Assembly (NCBI GenBank): GCA_016787785.1
Contig: JAEUTO010000006.1
Location: 372,001-436,000 of the forward strand
DNA length: 64,000 bases
Source of the DNA: Bacteroidia bacterium
GTDB taxonomy: Bacteria > Bacteroidota > Bacteroidia > B-17B0 > Aurantibacillaceae
Reading direction: 5' to 3'
The notes under the pieces were generated by a model. That model made no database searches. It saw only the letters and a list, made by a program, of their open reading frames with translations, and was not told where the DNA came from. The position numbers and the translations under genes are program-made. This document shows positions 1 to 8,719 of the stretch, in pieces. Positions within the stretch are counted from its first letter, which is position 1; every line of letters starts with the position of its first letter.

Positions 1-94
1 CCCGTCGTAATGTTAAATGCTAAATGTTGAATGATAAATGATTTCATTCAAATTGATTTAACATTTATAATTTATAATTTAAAATTTCGAAACT
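1..94. repeat. AT-rich leader with word-like direct repeats upstream of accC
   Basis: The stretch is built from imperfect repeats of short words such as taaatg, ttgaatg and ttataatt. The 16-mer TAAATGTTGAATGATA at 21-36 occurs identically at 49863-49878, ahead of the S46 peptidase gene. No coding region is seen. It presumably also holds the accC leader, or the gap after an upstream gene outside the window. Confidence 0.5.
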
Positions 95-1438
95 GTGTTT
101 AAAAAAATATTAATAGCCAATCGTGGTGAAATTGCCCTAAGGGTAATTCGCACTTGTCGCGAAATGGGCATAAAAACGGTTGCTGTTTATTCAACCGCCG
201 ATAAAGATTCTTTGCACGTAAAGTTTGCCGATGAAGCTGTTTGTATTGGACCACCTCCAAGTAAAGACAGTTACCTGAACATGGCCAGCATTATTGCTGC
301 AGCCGAAATTACTAATGCAGATGCTATTCACCCGGGTTATGGTTTCTTAAGCGAGAATGCAAGATTTTCTGAGATCTGTCGCCAAAATAAAATAAAATTT
401 ATTGGTGCCAGTCCTGAGATGATCAATCAAATGGGCGATAAGAGTAATGCAAAAGCAACGATGATCGCTGCCGGCGTACCTTGTGTGCCGGGTTCTGTAG
501 GTTTATTAGAGAGTGCCGATCAGGGAAAAGAATTGGCAAAAGGAATTGGGTATCCTGTTATTATTAAGGCAACTGCCGGTGGTGGTGGAAAAGGGATGCG
601 TATTATCTGGAAGGAAGAAGATTTTCAAACTGCATGGGATAGTGCTACGCACGAGGCAACAGCTGCCTTTGGCAATGGGGCCATGTACATGGAAAAATAT
701 ATAGAAGAACCACGTCATATTGAAATTCAAATTGTAGGAGATCAACATGGCAAGGCTTGCCATTTAAGTGAGCGTGATTGTTCTATTCAACGCCGTCACC
801 AAAAGTTGGTTGAAGAAACACCGTCGCCATTTATGACACCTGAATTGCGCGAGGCTATGGGCGATGCAGCCGTTAAAGCTGCTTTATCCATCGCTTATGA
901 AGGAGTAGGTACAGTAGAATTTTTGGTTGACAAACACCGCAATTTTTATTTTATGGAAATGAACACCCGTATTCAGGTGGAACATCCCATAACAGAAGAA
1001 GTTATTAATTACGATCTTATACGCGAACAAATTTTAGTTGCAGCAGGTGTTCCTATTTCAGGAAAAAATTATTATCCGGTGTTGCATGCTATTGAGTGCC
1101 GTATCAACGCAGAAAATCCTTTCATGAATTTCGTTCCGTCTCCGGGGGTTATTACAACTTTACATACACCGGGTGGACATGGTATTCGTGTTGACTCGCA
1201 TGTTTACAGTGGTTACAGGATTCCGCCAAATTACGATAGTATGGTTGGAAAATTAATTACTGTTGCGCAAACGCGTGAAGAAGCAATTGCAAAAATGCAC
1301 CGCGCTTTAAGCGAATACGTAATTGAGGGTGTAAAAACAACAATTCCGTTCCACATCAAATTAATGCAGAACGAGGATTTTAAAGCAGGTAATTATACTA
1401 CCAAATTTATGGAGACCTGGGATTTTAAGAACGCCTAG
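95..1438 (+). CDS. accC: Acetyl-CoA carboxylase, biotin carboxylase subunit
   Basis: Biotin carboxylase carries out ATP- and bicarbonate-dependent carboxylation of biotin on the carrier protein AccB, the first half of malonyl-CoA synthesis in the cytoplasm. The 447-residue length matches the family. The N-terminus [15 protein letters not shown] is the classic start of the biotin carboxylase N domain. The ATP-grasp glycine-rich loop ([12 protein letters not shown]) and the signature [14 protein letters not shown] are present. The start is GTG, because the conserved N-terminus begins exactly there and no ATG lies upstream in the window. The accB gene that usually precedes accC would lie left of the window. 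A propionyl- or methylcrotonyl-CoA carboxylase biotin carboxylase subunit is possible, but the short length without a fused biotinyl domain favours AccC. Confidence 0.93.
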   Translation: MFKKILIANRGEIALRVIRTCREMGIKTVAVYSTADKDSLHVKFADEAVCIGPPPSKDSYLNMASIIAAAEITNADAIHPGYGFLSENARFSEICRQNKIKFIGASPEMINQMGDKSNAKATMIAAGVPCVPGSVGLLESADQGKELAKGIGYPVIIKATAGGGGKGMRIIWKEEDFQTAWDSATHEATAAFGNGAMYMEKYIEEPRHIEIQIVGDQHGKACHLSERDCSIQRRHQKLVEETPSPFMTPELREAMGDAAVKAALSIAYEGVGTVEFLVDKHRNFYFMEMNTRIQVEHPITEEVINYDLIREQILVAAGVPISGKNYYPVLHAIECRINAENPFMNFVPSPGVITTLHTPGGHGIRVDSHVYSGYRIPPNYDSMVGKLITVAQTREEAIAKMHRALSEYVIEGVKTTIPFHIKLMQNEDFKAGNYTTKFMETWDFKNA

Positions 1439-1443
1439 TATCT

Positions 1444-1818
1444 ATGAAAAATATACTTAAACTTTCTTTCTTAATTATTTTAGCATTGCCTGTTTTTGTA
1501 AAGGCTCAGGACAAAACTTTTTTAAAGAAGTATGCCGGAACCTACCATATGTTGGTTAACGAACAGAAGGAAACAGGCACGTCAGACAAGTATATTCTTA
1601 AACCGGATGGCAGCGCAACATGGACAATGTTTACGGCTGCAAATAAATCAACCACAAAACAAGGTAAATGGTTGGCCGAGGAAGGTGTGATCCATTTAAA
1701 ATTTAGTCTTGGCCAGGAAGAAGGCGGAGATCTTTTAAGTGATTTTAATTTAAAGGATGGTGTGTTTAGAGCTGAGAATGTTTTTTTAAAGAAGGTTGTT
1801 GCTAAAGCAAAGAAATAA
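1444..1818 (+). CDS. Small secreted protein of unknown function
   Basis: The 124-residue product has a signal peptide (K-rich start, hydrophobic LSFLIILALPVFV, cleavage near KAQ at about 21-22). The mature part has short beta-strand-like stretches (YAGTYHM, GSATWTM, GKWLAEEGVIHLKF) that recall small lipocalin-like domains of Bacteroidota, but I do not recognise a named family. It starts 5 bases after the accC stop, so it is probably co-transcribed, and it ends just before a good terminator hairpin. Function unknown. Confidence 0.75.
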   Translation: MKNILKLSFLIILALPVFVKAQDKTFLKKYAGTYHMLVNEQKETGTSDKYILKPDGSATWTMFTAANKSTTKQGKWLAEEGVIHLKFSLGQEEGGDLLSDFNLKDGVFRAENVFLKKVVAKAKK

Positions 1819-1839
1819 AACTTAAAATTAAGAATAGTT

Positions 1840-1870
1840 AAAACCTTCACACATAGTGGAGGTTTTTTTA
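1840..1870 (+). terminator. Rho-independent terminator after accC operon
   Basis: The arms AAAACCTtCAC and GTGgAGGTTTT form a hairpin around a short loop, followed by a T-run. It lies 22 bases after the stop of the small secreted protein. Confidence 0.8.
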
Positions 1871-1901
1871 TTTCGGGTCGAACAGGAGAATAGTAATAAA
1901 C

Positions 1902-2378
1902 TCATTTATTATTTAGTAAAAGAAGAAGCCCAACCGACAATCCAAGATACAGTAAAAAAGCAGCTACTATAACACCAACAACCTTTAAATATTTTAAAGG
2001 CTCTGATCCTTCTTCTCTAAAAATATTAAAATTTATCATGGTTGCCACCGCTCCGGTTCCGCCGCCAATAGCACCGCCAAAGAATAACATCGTTATTGGC
2101 AAAGCACCTAAAGTATATTGATACCATGCAAGTTTTTTAAAAATTTGATTTTTTACACCGTTTATTTCAAGGTCAGGCACAAAGTCAGGAAGTGATTTTT
2201 TTGGAAATGCTTTAATAATATTTCCTGTTTTGTCGGGTATAAGAAATGGTTTTCCACTTTCATTTGATTGCTCTATTAAGATAGTATCTTTTTTTAATTT
2301 TGATTTACCTGTCCAGATCGATGTTTCAATTTCGAAATGTGAGTCCGGGAAACTAGGTAAAGTAAATGTATGTTTCAT
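1902..2378 (-). CDS. Membrane protein with two transmembrane helices, unknown function
   Basis: The 158-residue protein has no signal peptide. Residues 1-85 are soluble and polar. Two hydrophobic spans follow: one near residues 90-118 that is glycine-rich (GGAIGGGTGAVATM), and one near 131-154 (VGVIVAAFLLYLGLSVGLLLLL). This looks like a cytoplasmic domain anchored by a helical hairpin. The neighbouring small gene on the same strand also encodes two membrane helices. I do not recognise the family. Confidence 0.7.
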   Translation of the reverse strand: MKHTFTLPSFPDSHFEIETSIWTGKSKLKKDTILIEQSNESGKPFLIPDKTGNIIKAFPKKSLPDFVPDLEINGVKNQIFKKLAWYQYTLGALPITMLFFGGAIGGGTGAVATMINFNIFREEGSEPLKYLKVVGVIVAAFLLYLGLSVGLLLLLNNK

Positions 2379-2475
2379 TTTTATTCTCTGATTTTTTTAT
2401 TTAAAACAAATGGCTCTGACTTAGATAAAAATAATTATTCCCGAGCGAGGCGGCAAAAAAACAGAAATACAAATT

Positions 2476-2652
2476 TTAGACATCTAAATTCCTTTTGTCT
2501 CCTGATAAGGCTTTTATAAAAAACAAAAAGCTTCCGATCAAAAAAATAATATTTACCACTCTTGCAAATGGCGGTACACCTTCAGGCCATATTTGTCCTA
2601 ATAATACAACTGCGTTTAAAATAAGGAGGATAATAAGTATCGTTTTTTTCAT
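2476..2652 (-). CDS. Small two-helix membrane protein (58 residues)
   Basis: The reading frame opens with ATG and encodes MKKTILIILLILNAVVLLGQ, then WPEGVPPFARVVN, then a second hydrophobic span (IIFLIGSFLFFIKAL), and ends in a charged SGDKRNLDV tail. Two helices joined by a short Pro-rich loop suggest an inner-membrane hairpin. It lies on the same strand as, and about 100 bases upstream of, the two-helix protein at 1902-2378, and divergent from the gene at 2706. The strong amphipathic and charge pattern argues that it is real despite its size. Confidence 0.6.
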   Translation of the reverse strand: MKKTILIILLILNAVVLLGQIWPEGVPPFARVVNIIFLIGSFLFFIKALSGDKRNLDV

Positions 2653-2705
2653 TTTGTTTCGTAATTTTAAATAAATATAGTAAATTTTAAAATTTATTGT
2701 AACTC

Positions 2706-3389
2706 ATGACATTTATATCAAATAGAACGGGTAAGCCGATGGGTTCATTGGGTAATAAAGATCTAAACAATGGCGAAATCCTTAAGAAGAAGAAAGACAG
2801 GAAAGCAACGTTAATGGCTATTCTGTTTTTTCTGGCTCTTTTTCCAATAATGTGGTTTGGCCTGGATTTTTTAGCAACGGAATATCCCATAACTCAAACC
2901 AATATTACAATTGATGGTAAAAACAGGGTTATTAAATTCTCTGAAAGAACCAGGGGTTATACTCAAAAAGATCAAACCACAGGCATTCGTGAATCCGGCA
3001 CATCGCACTATGGTTATTTTTTAGAGTTGGTTGATAGTATTGCCAAAAGATCATTGCACAAATTAAAATTCAAAGCACCAGTGCATAATATACAAGATAC
3101 CCCTAAAATGTATTTTTCTTCAAAAGGTATTATCTGGATCGTTTCAACTACTCGCAGTAACAGGGATGATGAACGTGGATTTATTCTAAAATTCTCAATA
3201 AGAAATGATAGTATAATAAATGATGAAAGGGAACAGGATGAAACCTACGGCATTCGTGATATAGATGGCAACAGAGTATTCCTTTCCAAAGGCAACGAGT
3301 TCTACACGCCGTATAGCACGTTTTTTGGAGGCATTTATTTAGATCTTGAAACGGAAAAAATTGTGGATGACAGGAAGGATCCTAAATGA
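2706..3389 (+). CDS. Single-pass membrane protein, unknown function
   Basis: The protein has 227 residues. A Lys/Arg-rich cytoplasmic N-terminus (about 1-36) precedes one hydrophobic helix (about 37-58, TLMAILFFLALFPIMWFGLDF) and a roughly 170-residue extracytoplasmic region rich in beta-strand-like segments. An internal ATG at residue 12 is a possible alternative start. The gene ends one base before the convergent DUF1801-type gene. No family recognised. Confidence 0.7.
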   Translation: MTFISNRTGKPMGSLGNKDLNNGEILKKKKDRKATLMAILFFLALFPIMWFGLDFLATEYPITQTNITIDGKNRVIKFSERTRGYTQKDQTTGIRESGTSHYGYFLELVDSIAKRSLHKLKFKAPVHNIQDTPKMYFSSKGIIWIVSTTRSNRDDERGFILKFSIRNDSIINDEREQDETYGIRDIDGNRVFLSKGNEFYTPYSTFFGGIYLDLETEKIVDDRKDPK

Positions 3390-3803
3390 TCATTTTAATC
3401 TCTCTAGAACACCTTTGCGTTTAACGATATTCTTATAATCCCACTGTATTGTTTTTGATTTTTTAAGCCAGCGTGCTAGATCTTTTGTGTTTATTTCATT
3501 GGCTGAGGTATAGGTAAAAGAAGCGTCTTTAAATTTCCCGCTTTTGCCCGGAATAAGTTTTTCTTCTTCAAAAGTTACACCACTCCAAAATAGTAACCGT
3601 ATACCATCTTTTAATTTATCGTAACCAACAATAGGGTTACCATCTAAGAACCAAACAGGATGTGCGTGCCAGATCTTATTCTCTGCATCAGGCAAAGCTT
3701 TGCTAATTTCTTTCTCAAGTACATTACAAATTTCTTTATCCTCTTTTAATTGAGAGTTGTTGTAGGCTTTAATGTCTTTGTTCATTGGATTCTTTTTACT
3801 CAT
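3390..3803 (-). CDS. DUF1801 domain protein
   Basis: The product is similar to the DUF1801 (YdhG-like) fold, small cytoplasmic proteins of unclear biochemical role. Visible features are the helical N-terminal section, KIWHAHPVWFLDGNPIVGYDKLKDGIR written in two blocks (IWHAHPVWFL and PIVGYDKLKDGIRLLFWSG), and the C-terminal helix DLARWLKKSKTIQWDYKNIVKRK. I start it at the ATG giving MSKKNPMNKDIKAY, because the longer frame runs into the upstream SRPBCC gene. It is the last of three same-strand genes. Family assignment is from memory of motif order. Confidence 0.75.
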   Translation of the reverse strand: MSKKNPMNKDIKAYNNSQLKEDKEICNVLEKEISKALPDAENKIWHAHPVWFLDGNPIVGYDKLKDGIRLLFWSGVTFEEEKLIPGKSGKFKDASFTYTSANEINTKDLARWLKKSKTIQWDYKNIVKRKGVLERLK

Positions 3804-3822
3804 TAAAAATAAGAAATATTTT

Positions 3823-4326
3823 TTATTCCTGTAAGTAGGGCGCGTTATTTGTTGCGAGCTGTCTAACATTTTCAAGACAATGTCTCATATAATTTCTCCA
3901 TACCAGCTTGGTAAATAAAAAGTGAAAGGGATAAAATATAAAACTATTCGAAAACAACGTGTAAATATAGTCTACCTGAATTTTACCATTTGGAAGTTGT
4001 GTAGTGATCCACTCGCCCTGAAATTTTTCAAAGCCAAACATCCAGGCGCTAAATTCAGAGATCTCAATTTTCCAGTAGCGGTTTTCTTCTCTTGCTAAAA
4101 CTTTGTCAAGTGATGACTCGCCCGCCTTAACTACCAAAGACTTTCCCAGATGTACTTTTCTGCTTCCGCCAACTTTTCCCCAGCTACTATCCTCAGTGCA
4201 ATGTGTAACTTTTGGTGTAACGCCATAGCCCGTATGCACTTTGGTAACATCGCAAAGCATGGGGCTTTTAAAGGCTCTTTCCAACGTGGTGTCAAATAGT
4301 GTAGAGATCTTGGTTTTCGTCTGCAT
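3823..4326 (-). CDS. SRPBCC-type (START-like) domain protein
   Basis: The 167-residue cytoplasmic protein opens with strand-helix TKISTLFDTTLERAFKSPML, typical of polyketide-cyclase/SRPBCC proteins in which a helix-grip cavity binds a hydrophobic ligand. Later strands such as YWKIEISEF and GKIQVDYIYTLF, and the long C-terminal helix (LVWRNYMRHCLENVRQL), fit the fold. The ligand cannot be deduced. It sits 5 bases after the upstream secreted-protein gene and 19 bases before the DUF1801 gene, so the three are probably one transcript. Confidence 0.75.
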   Translation of the reverse strand: MQTKTKISTLFDTTLERAFKSPMLCDVTKVHTGYGVTPKVTHCTEDSSWGKVGGSRKVHLGKSLVVKAGESSLDKVLAREENRYWKIEISEFSAWMFGFEKFQGEWITTQLPNGKIQVDYIYTLFSNSFIFYPFHFLFTKLVWRNYMRHCLENVRQLATNNAPYLQE

Positions 4327-4331
4327 TTATT

Positions 4332-4802
4332 TTATTTATCAAATGGTGGTCCTTTAAATTGTAATTTTTCCAGTTCAAATTCTTTAAGTTTAGTGTTGTA
4401 TTTGTAGTTAAGCGTATAATCGTATTGATGTGCGAAGCTTTTTGAAAATACTACAAAAATAAACTCTGCATTTTCTTTGTTTACCCAACCCATTAAATTA
4501 ATATAAATACGCGATTCACGTGCTTTTTGGGTGATCACAGCAAGTTCAGGTTTAATTAACAGTATTTCGGTATTCTGTATTTTTTTTGGAAGTTCTATTC
4601 CCGGAAAATCATCCGGCTGTCCCGTTTTACGCTTTGCAAAATACAATGTGTCAAAGTTGCTACCGTTTTTTTTGTTAGCAGCTTTTATAAAATCTCCAAT
4701 GGCTTGCGTATATACTTTTGTTAGATCTATTTTAGGGGGAAATTTAGTTTGCCCGAAAATAAAAAGCGGAAAAAGGAATATGAAAATTAGCAGTTTTTTC
4801 AT
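4332..4802 (-). CDS. Secreted protein, unknown function
   Basis: The 156-residue product has a clear signal peptide (MKKLLIFIFLFPLFIFGQ, cleavage around the Gln), so the mature protein is periplasmic or outer-membrane associated. The mature domain is mixed alpha/beta (AIGDFIKAANKKNG, then strands TEILLIKPELAVI and SRIYINLMGWV). No lipobox and no T9SS tail. It is the promoter-proximal gene of a three-gene set with the SRPBCC and DUF1801 genes. Family not recognised. Confidence 0.72.
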   Translation of the reverse strand: MKKLLIFIFLFPLFIFGQTKFPPKIDLTKVYTQAIGDFIKAANKKNGSNFDTLYFAKRKTGQPDDFPGIELPKKIQNTEILLIKPELAVITQKARESRIYINLMGWVNKENAEFIFVVFSKSFAHQYDYTLNYKYNTKLKEFELEKLQFKGPPFDK

Positions 4803-5196
4803 TTTTTACGTTGGCTTTTTTTATAATAATGTTTTGAAAGCAAGCGTTAATTTTTTGTAGGTCCAAATTAAACATTTGAACTTTAACCCACAAAAAACGG
4901 ATCAAGAACACTGTTAATAAACACTGCGATGCAAAAGATAGCTCCAAACAATGCGCGTCTGCCCAAAAATTTTCGACGGCACTATTTGTTTGGTCGAGAT
5001 TTACGTAAGCAATGCACTTATTCGTTTTTTTGGAATTTCTATCTTTTGAAATTTCTTCCCGCGGGCATTTTCCAAGCCGATTCGCATGGGATAAAAATGC
5101 GTGCCTGGCACTTTTTGGTTTGTAAAAATAGTTTGGTCAACTAACATGCACACATACATCAAATTGACTCCAGTTAGGGGTAAAAGTTGAGTTAGT
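4803..5196. other. Intergenic region, 394 bp, no supported gene
   Basis: Short open frames on both strands here show no signal peptide, motif or plausible composition and look like chance frames. The stretch should hold the minus-strand promoter for the gene at 4332-4802. No hairpin terminator or repeat stands out. Confidence 0.5.
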
Positions 5197-5595
5197 TTAT
5201 AAATTTTTAAGCATTTCTACCAAATGCTCTTTTGTTACCGGCTTTATAATGTAGTCAGTTACTTCGTTTATGTTTTTAGCCTTTTGAATATCATCAGGAG
5301 AAATGGATGAGCTAACAATATAGATCACTATTTTTTTTCCAATACGCGGTTTTAAAACAATATACTCTTCCAGAAACTGCCAACCATCCATTACAGGCAT
5401 TGAAAGGTCTAAGAGAATTACTTCTGGTAATTGGGTAGGATCATGTGAATTTTCATTAAGAAAATTAATGGCCTCTCTGCCGTTTCTAAAAACTTTTACC
5501 ATATCAACGATATTACTTTCTTCAATCGTCATTTTGGTTAAAAACACGAAGATCTCATCGTCGTCCACAAGTGCAAGATTTTTTATTTTATTCAT
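5197..5595 (-). CDS. Single-domain response regulator (CheY-like)
   Basis: The 132-residue receiver domain has no output domain. The acidic pocket is D11-D12-D13, the phosphoacceptor is D63 in LLDLSMPVMDG, the conserved Thr/Ser position lies in YIVSSS, and the conserved Lys is in DYIIKPVTK. It therefore probably passes phosphoryl signal by protein-protein contact, as CheY or Spo0F do. Its ATG overlaps the stop of the upstream histidine kinase (ATGA, 4 bases), so kinase and regulator are translationally coupled. Target unknown. Confidence 0.92.
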   Translation of the reverse strand: MNKIKNLALVDDDEIFVFLTKMTIEESNIVDMVKVFRNGREAINFLNENSHDPTQLPEVILLDLSMPVMDGWQFLEEYIVLKPRIGKKIVIYIVSSSISPDDIQKAKNINEVTDYIIKPVTKEHLVEMLKNL

Positions 5596-6716
5596 TCTAT
5601 ATTGTTTTTCGGATTAAATTCAATAGTAAACGTTGAGCCAAGATCTGGAATGCTCTCGACAAAAATTTCACCTTCCATCGCCTCTACTTGAGTTTTAGTC
5701 ATAAATAAACCATAACCTTTTGCTTCCGGATGATCATGAAATACTTTTCTCATTTTAAACATATGTTGTCCGTTTTTTTTGAGATCAATACCCGATCCAT
5801 TATCAATAACTTTTAAAACAATTTTATCGCCTTTCATTTCTGTTTTTACTTGAATGACTGGCTTTCTTGAATTGGCGCGGTATTTTAAAGCATTACTTAT
5901 TAAGTTTGACAATATGCTGTCGAGATATTTCTTAGGATAATTTATGCATTCAACAGCCTTAAAGTCAAACTGAATTGTAGCATTGTATAGTTCAATTTCA
6001 ATTCTGTGTTTTTCAATGATTTTATTTGCTAGTTCTTCAAAATTAACTTTTTCATATAAGAGGCCAACTTCTTCGCGTATCTGCAAAGATTCAACCAAAT
6101 TATTAAAAGTTTCATTCAAATTATTTACAACGGGCTTAATTTTACTAAACATCAATTCTCTTTTATCCGGGTCGTCACAGTCAGCAATAAAATCCGACAA
6201 AATAGAAAGGTTGATCAGTGGACCTCTTAAATTATGCGATATGATCCCACAAAAATCGTTTAGTTGCGTGTTTTGATTGGACAAAACTTTAATCATCTCA
6301 CTAATACTCTTGTTTGCATCATCCAGATTTTTTACCTTTACTTTTAATTCACCAACCGTTTGCTTGATAATAGTTTCCAGGTCTGTTATATTCTTTGATA
6401 CGATCCCTAATCCGTTTCCGAGTTTAAATGCCTTTATTCTAAAACATACTTCCTTATTGTTTGACCAGGCTTTTAATTCGTCTATTATGAGTGTTTTTCC
6501 GGTTTTAATAACATTCATATAAGCTTCATACCGACCGCTAGCAATAGAATCAGGTGAAACATCACGAATATTCCTACCTATCAGTTTATCACGTTCAAGA
6601 TTAAATAATTTTAAAGTAGCTTTATTAACATCAATGCAATTAAGGTCCTTATCATAGATAGAAAAAAGCACATCGGCTTCTTCAAAAAAAAGTAATCTTA
6701 ATTCGTCGTTGGTCAT
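5592..6716 (-). CDS. PAS-domain sensor histidine kinase
   Basis: The 374-residue kinase has no transmembrane segment, so it is cytoplasmic. An N-terminal PAS domain spans about 1-115. A coiled linker with a HisKA-like region follows, with phosphoacceptor H161 in IISHNLRGPL. The HATPase_c domain shows the N box (SNLISNALKYR, N275), the G1 box (DNGSGID near 305-311) and the G2 box (KGYGLFMTK near 333). It overlaps the downstream receiver gene by 4 bases, giving a complete two-component pair. The input signal sensed by the PAS domain cannot be read from sequence. Confidence 0.92.
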   Translation of the reverse strand: MTNDELRLLFFEEADVLFSIYDKDLNCIDVNKATLKLFNLERDKLIGRNIRDVSPDSIASGRYEAYMNVIKTGKTLIIDELKAWSNNKEVCFRIKAFKLGNGLGIVSKNITDLETIIKQTVGELKVKVKNLDDANKSISEMIKVLSNQNTQLNDFCGIISHNLRGPLINLSILSDFIADCDDPDKRELMFSKIKPVVNNLNETFNNLVESLQIREEVGLLYEKVNFEELANKIIEKHRIEIELYNATIQFDFKAVECINYPKKYLDSILSNLISNALKYRANSRKPVIQVKTEMKGDKIVLKVIDNGSGIDLKKNGQHMFKMRKVFHDHPEAKGYGLFMTKTQVEAMEGEIFVESIPDLGSTFTIEFNPKNNIE

Positions 6717-7102
6717 TTTAATAATAACTTAAATATAGTTTTTTTTAATGAAAGAAATTAATTATGTAATAGCAAAAACCCAAATTATATTTTGGATGTG
6801 AAATAAAACACGTACATGCGCATAATTTTTTTGAAGCTCTTTTGCCCACATAAAAATCAAAGAGAAATGTCCTTTTTTTTGTCCGCTGAACCTGTATTGG
6901 GGAAAATTTTCCGCACCTGCTGGTGATAAGTGACTAATAATCGACATAAAGTCGTCTTCAAACATTAGAAACGACTATAATGGCCTTCTACTTTCAAATT
7001 TAACAAAAACAGCCTTGGTAACCAGTTGGTTAGGCTTTTTCAAAAATTGTTGCTTTTTTATGGAATTATTCCTTTTAGAGCATCTAAATGTAAAACAGCC
7101 AT
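6717..7102. other. Divergent intergenic region, 386 bp, carrying the cassette promoter
   Basis: No convincing gene is present; a 67-codon frame near 6762-6965 on the minus strand lacks any recognisable feature. The right end carries the ECF-like promoter listed separately. The left end should hold the kinase promoter: a minus-strand TATATTTA resembles the Bacteroidota -7 box with one mismatch. Confidence 0.5.
7060..7094 (+). promoter_or_regulatory. Composite promoter element, ECF-sigma-like, ahead of the five-gene cassette
   Basis: ATGGAATTAT at 7060-7069 is followed after ten bases by GCATCTAAAT at 7080-7089 and then a TAAAA run, ending 14 bases before the first ATG. The same words with the same ten-base spacing precede the alpha-2-macroglobulin gene at 16581-16610. 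GGAATT plus TCTAA resembles the -35 GGAAC and -10 GTCTAA elements of ECF sigma promoters. The promoter role is inferred. Confidence 0.6.
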
Positions 7103-7618
7103 ATGAAACTCTCCATTAACGAACCGTGTCACGAAAATTGGGATAAAATGACACCCAATGATAAAGGCGCTTTTTGCCTCTCTTGTCAAAAAAATGTAGT
7201 TGATTTTAGTAGCAAAACCCTCACTCAAATAAAAGATTTTTTTAAGAAAAAAGCAGGTAACGAATCTGTTTGCGGCCGTTTTGAAGAAGGCCAGTTAGAG
7301 GCGTTGACCTTTGATGATTTCTTTCAAAAATTTTTGCAGTGGAAATATTTTCAAAAGGCAGCGTTGATCGTGTTTTTTGTTTTTGGTTTTAGTTTATTTG
7401 CCGGCGCGCAAACACATCCAAAAGATATTCCAAGAATAAGAATGGGTACAGTTGCTTACGTTCCTCACGATACTACCAAAGTAGTTTGTAAACAAGATAC
7501 AACCGAAAAGCCAATGATAAAAGGCAAAATAAAGGTTCAGCCTAATGGAGATCAAATAAAGCCAAAAAACAAAAGGCAAATGGACGAGCCTTTAACAGAA
7601 GACAAAAATGCCAAATAA
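7103..7618 (+). CDS. Cys/His-rich N-domain membrane protein, cassette copy 1
   Basis: First of five tandem paralogues; 171 residues. Residues 1-75 form the shared domain with C9-H10, W12, C25-x-x-C28, VVDF at 32-35 and C57 in VCGRF, a plausible zinc-ribbon-like site. A hydrophobic segment at about 85-100 ends in AGAQ (100-103), exactly like a type I signal-peptide cleavage site, though it lies deep inside the protein. The tail carries MGTVAYV, a DTT-rich stretch and a Lys-rich end. I know this N-terminal motif from Bacteroidota proteins, sometimes fused to TonB-like or regulatory domains; its function is not established to my knowledge. Likely topology is N-domain in the cytoplasm and tail in the periplasm. 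Confidence 0.8.
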   Translation: MKLSINEPCHENWDKMTPNDKGAFCLSCQKNVVDFSSKTLTQIKDFFKKKAGNESVCGRFEEGQLEALTFDDFFQKFLQWKYFQKAALIVFFVFGFSLFAGAQTHPKDIPRIRMGTVAYVPHDTTKVVCKQDTTEKPMIKGKIKVQPNGDQIKPKNKRQMDEPLTEDKNAK

Positions 7619-7652
7619 TTTTGTAAATTAGATACTATAAAATAATTGTTAT

Positions 7653-8171
7653 ATGAAAATTTCAATTAACGAACCTTGCCACGAGAACTGGGATAAAATG
7701 ACGCCAAACGATAAGGGCGCATTTTGTTTATCATGTCAAAAAAATGTTATTGACTTTAGCAGCAAGAGCATTGCGCAGATAAAAGATTTTTTCAGAAAGA
7801 AAACAAGTTCAGAGTCGGTTTGTGGTCGCTTCGAAGAACACCAGTTAGATGCACTCACCTTTGACGATTTTTTCGCACGTTTCCGATCCTGGAAATTTAT
7901 ACAAAAAGCTGCATTAGTTGTATTCTTTGTTTTTGGTTTAAGTTTATTTGGTTGCGCGCAAAGCCATCCGGATATACAAGAACCTGTTATGGGCAAAGTT
8001 GCTTACATTCCAAAAAAGGATACCACAAAAAAATGCGTGAAGGATACAACGCATAAAGCCCCGATCAAGGGTAGGGTATCAACAACTAAAACAAAACAAC
8101 CAAAAAAGAAAAAAGATCCGGAGCCTCCGAAGCTAATGGGAGAAATAATGACGGAGGATAAACAAAAATAA
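7653..8171 (+). CDS. Cys/His-rich N-domain membrane protein, cassette copy 2
   Basis: Second paralogue, 172 residues, 34 bases after copy 1. The N-domain retains C9, H10, W12, C25, C28 and C57. The membrane segment ends LFGCAQ (98-103), so it could read as a lipobox with Cys 101 or as a signal-peptidase I site before Gln. The tail has MGKVAYI, DTTKKCVKDTTHKAP and a Lys/Pro-rich run, then ends in GEIMTEDKQK. Tail and N-domain are closest to copy 3, suggesting the most recent duplication in the set. Function unknown. Confidence 0.8.
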   Translation: MKISINEPCHENWDKMTPNDKGAFCLSCQKNVIDFSSKSIAQIKDFFRKKTSSESVCGRFEEHQLDALTFDDFFARFRSWKFIQKAALVVFFVFGLSLFGCAQSHPDIQEPVMGKVAYIPKKDTTKKCVKDTTHKAPIKGRVSTTKTKQPKKKKDPEPPKLMGEIMTEDKQK

Positions 8172-8186
8172 TTTAAAAAGAGCATC

Positions 8187-8702
8187 ATGCAAATTTCAAT
8201 CAATAAACCCTGCCACGAGAACTGGGATAAAATGTCACCAAATGATAAAGGTGCATTTTGTCTGTCTTGCCAAAAGAATGTTGTTGACTTTAGCAACAAA
8301 ACTGTTTCGCAGATAAAAGATTTTTTCAGAAAGAAAACAGATACAGAATCTGTTTGTGGTCGTTTTGAAGAGGATCAATTAACCGAAATGAGCTTTGATC
8401 ATTTTTTTGAGCAATTCAGATCGTGGAAATATTTTCAGAAGTTTGCTTTAATTGCTTTTTTTGTTTTTGGTTTTAATTTATTTACAAGTGCGCAAACAGG
8501 TAGTAATACCAAACATATAAAAATGGGCAAAGTTGCGTATGTTGAAACCGATACGACAAAAAAATGTGTGAAAGATACAACGCACAAAGCGCCTGTTAAA
8601 GGCAAAACTTCTGGCACAAAAACAAAAGAACCAAAAAAGAAAAAGAAAGAACAAGGCCCCATCTTGATGGGTGATGTAATGGTTGAAGAAGATAAAAAAT
8701 AA
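8187..8702 (+). CDS. Cys/His-rich N-domain membrane protein, cassette copy 3
   Basis: Third paralogue, 171 residues, 15 bases after copy 2. The conserved Cys/His set (C9, H10, C25, C28, C57) is intact. The membrane segment ends TSAQ (100-103), a signal-peptidase I-like site without a lipobox Cys. The tail repeats MGKVAYVETDTTKKC and KDTTHKAPVKGK nearly as in copy 2 and ends GDVMVEEDKK. The repeated T/K-rich words suggest an extended, low-complexity extracytoplasmic tail rather than a folded enzyme. Function unknown. Confidence 0.8.
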   Translation: MQISINKPCHENWDKMSPNDKGAFCLSCQKNVVDFSNKTVSQIKDFFRKKTDTESVCGRFEEDQLTEMSFDHFFEQFRSWKYFQKFALIAFFVFGFNLFTSAQTGSNTKHIKMGKVAYVETDTTKKCVKDTTHKAPVKGKTSGTKTKEPKKKKKEQGPILMGDVMVEEDKK

Positions 8703-8719
8703 ATTTAAGACGCTTTAAT

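Noticed and set aside
4929-5144. 71-codon plus-strand frame in the spacer after the secreted-protein gene
   Set aside because: No signal peptide, domain or conserved-looking pattern; composition is unlike the neighbouring genes and it sits where a promoter for the minus-strand gene is expected.
6762-6965. 67-codon minus-strand frame between the kinase and the cassette
   Set aside because: No recognisable features and located in a divergent promoter region.
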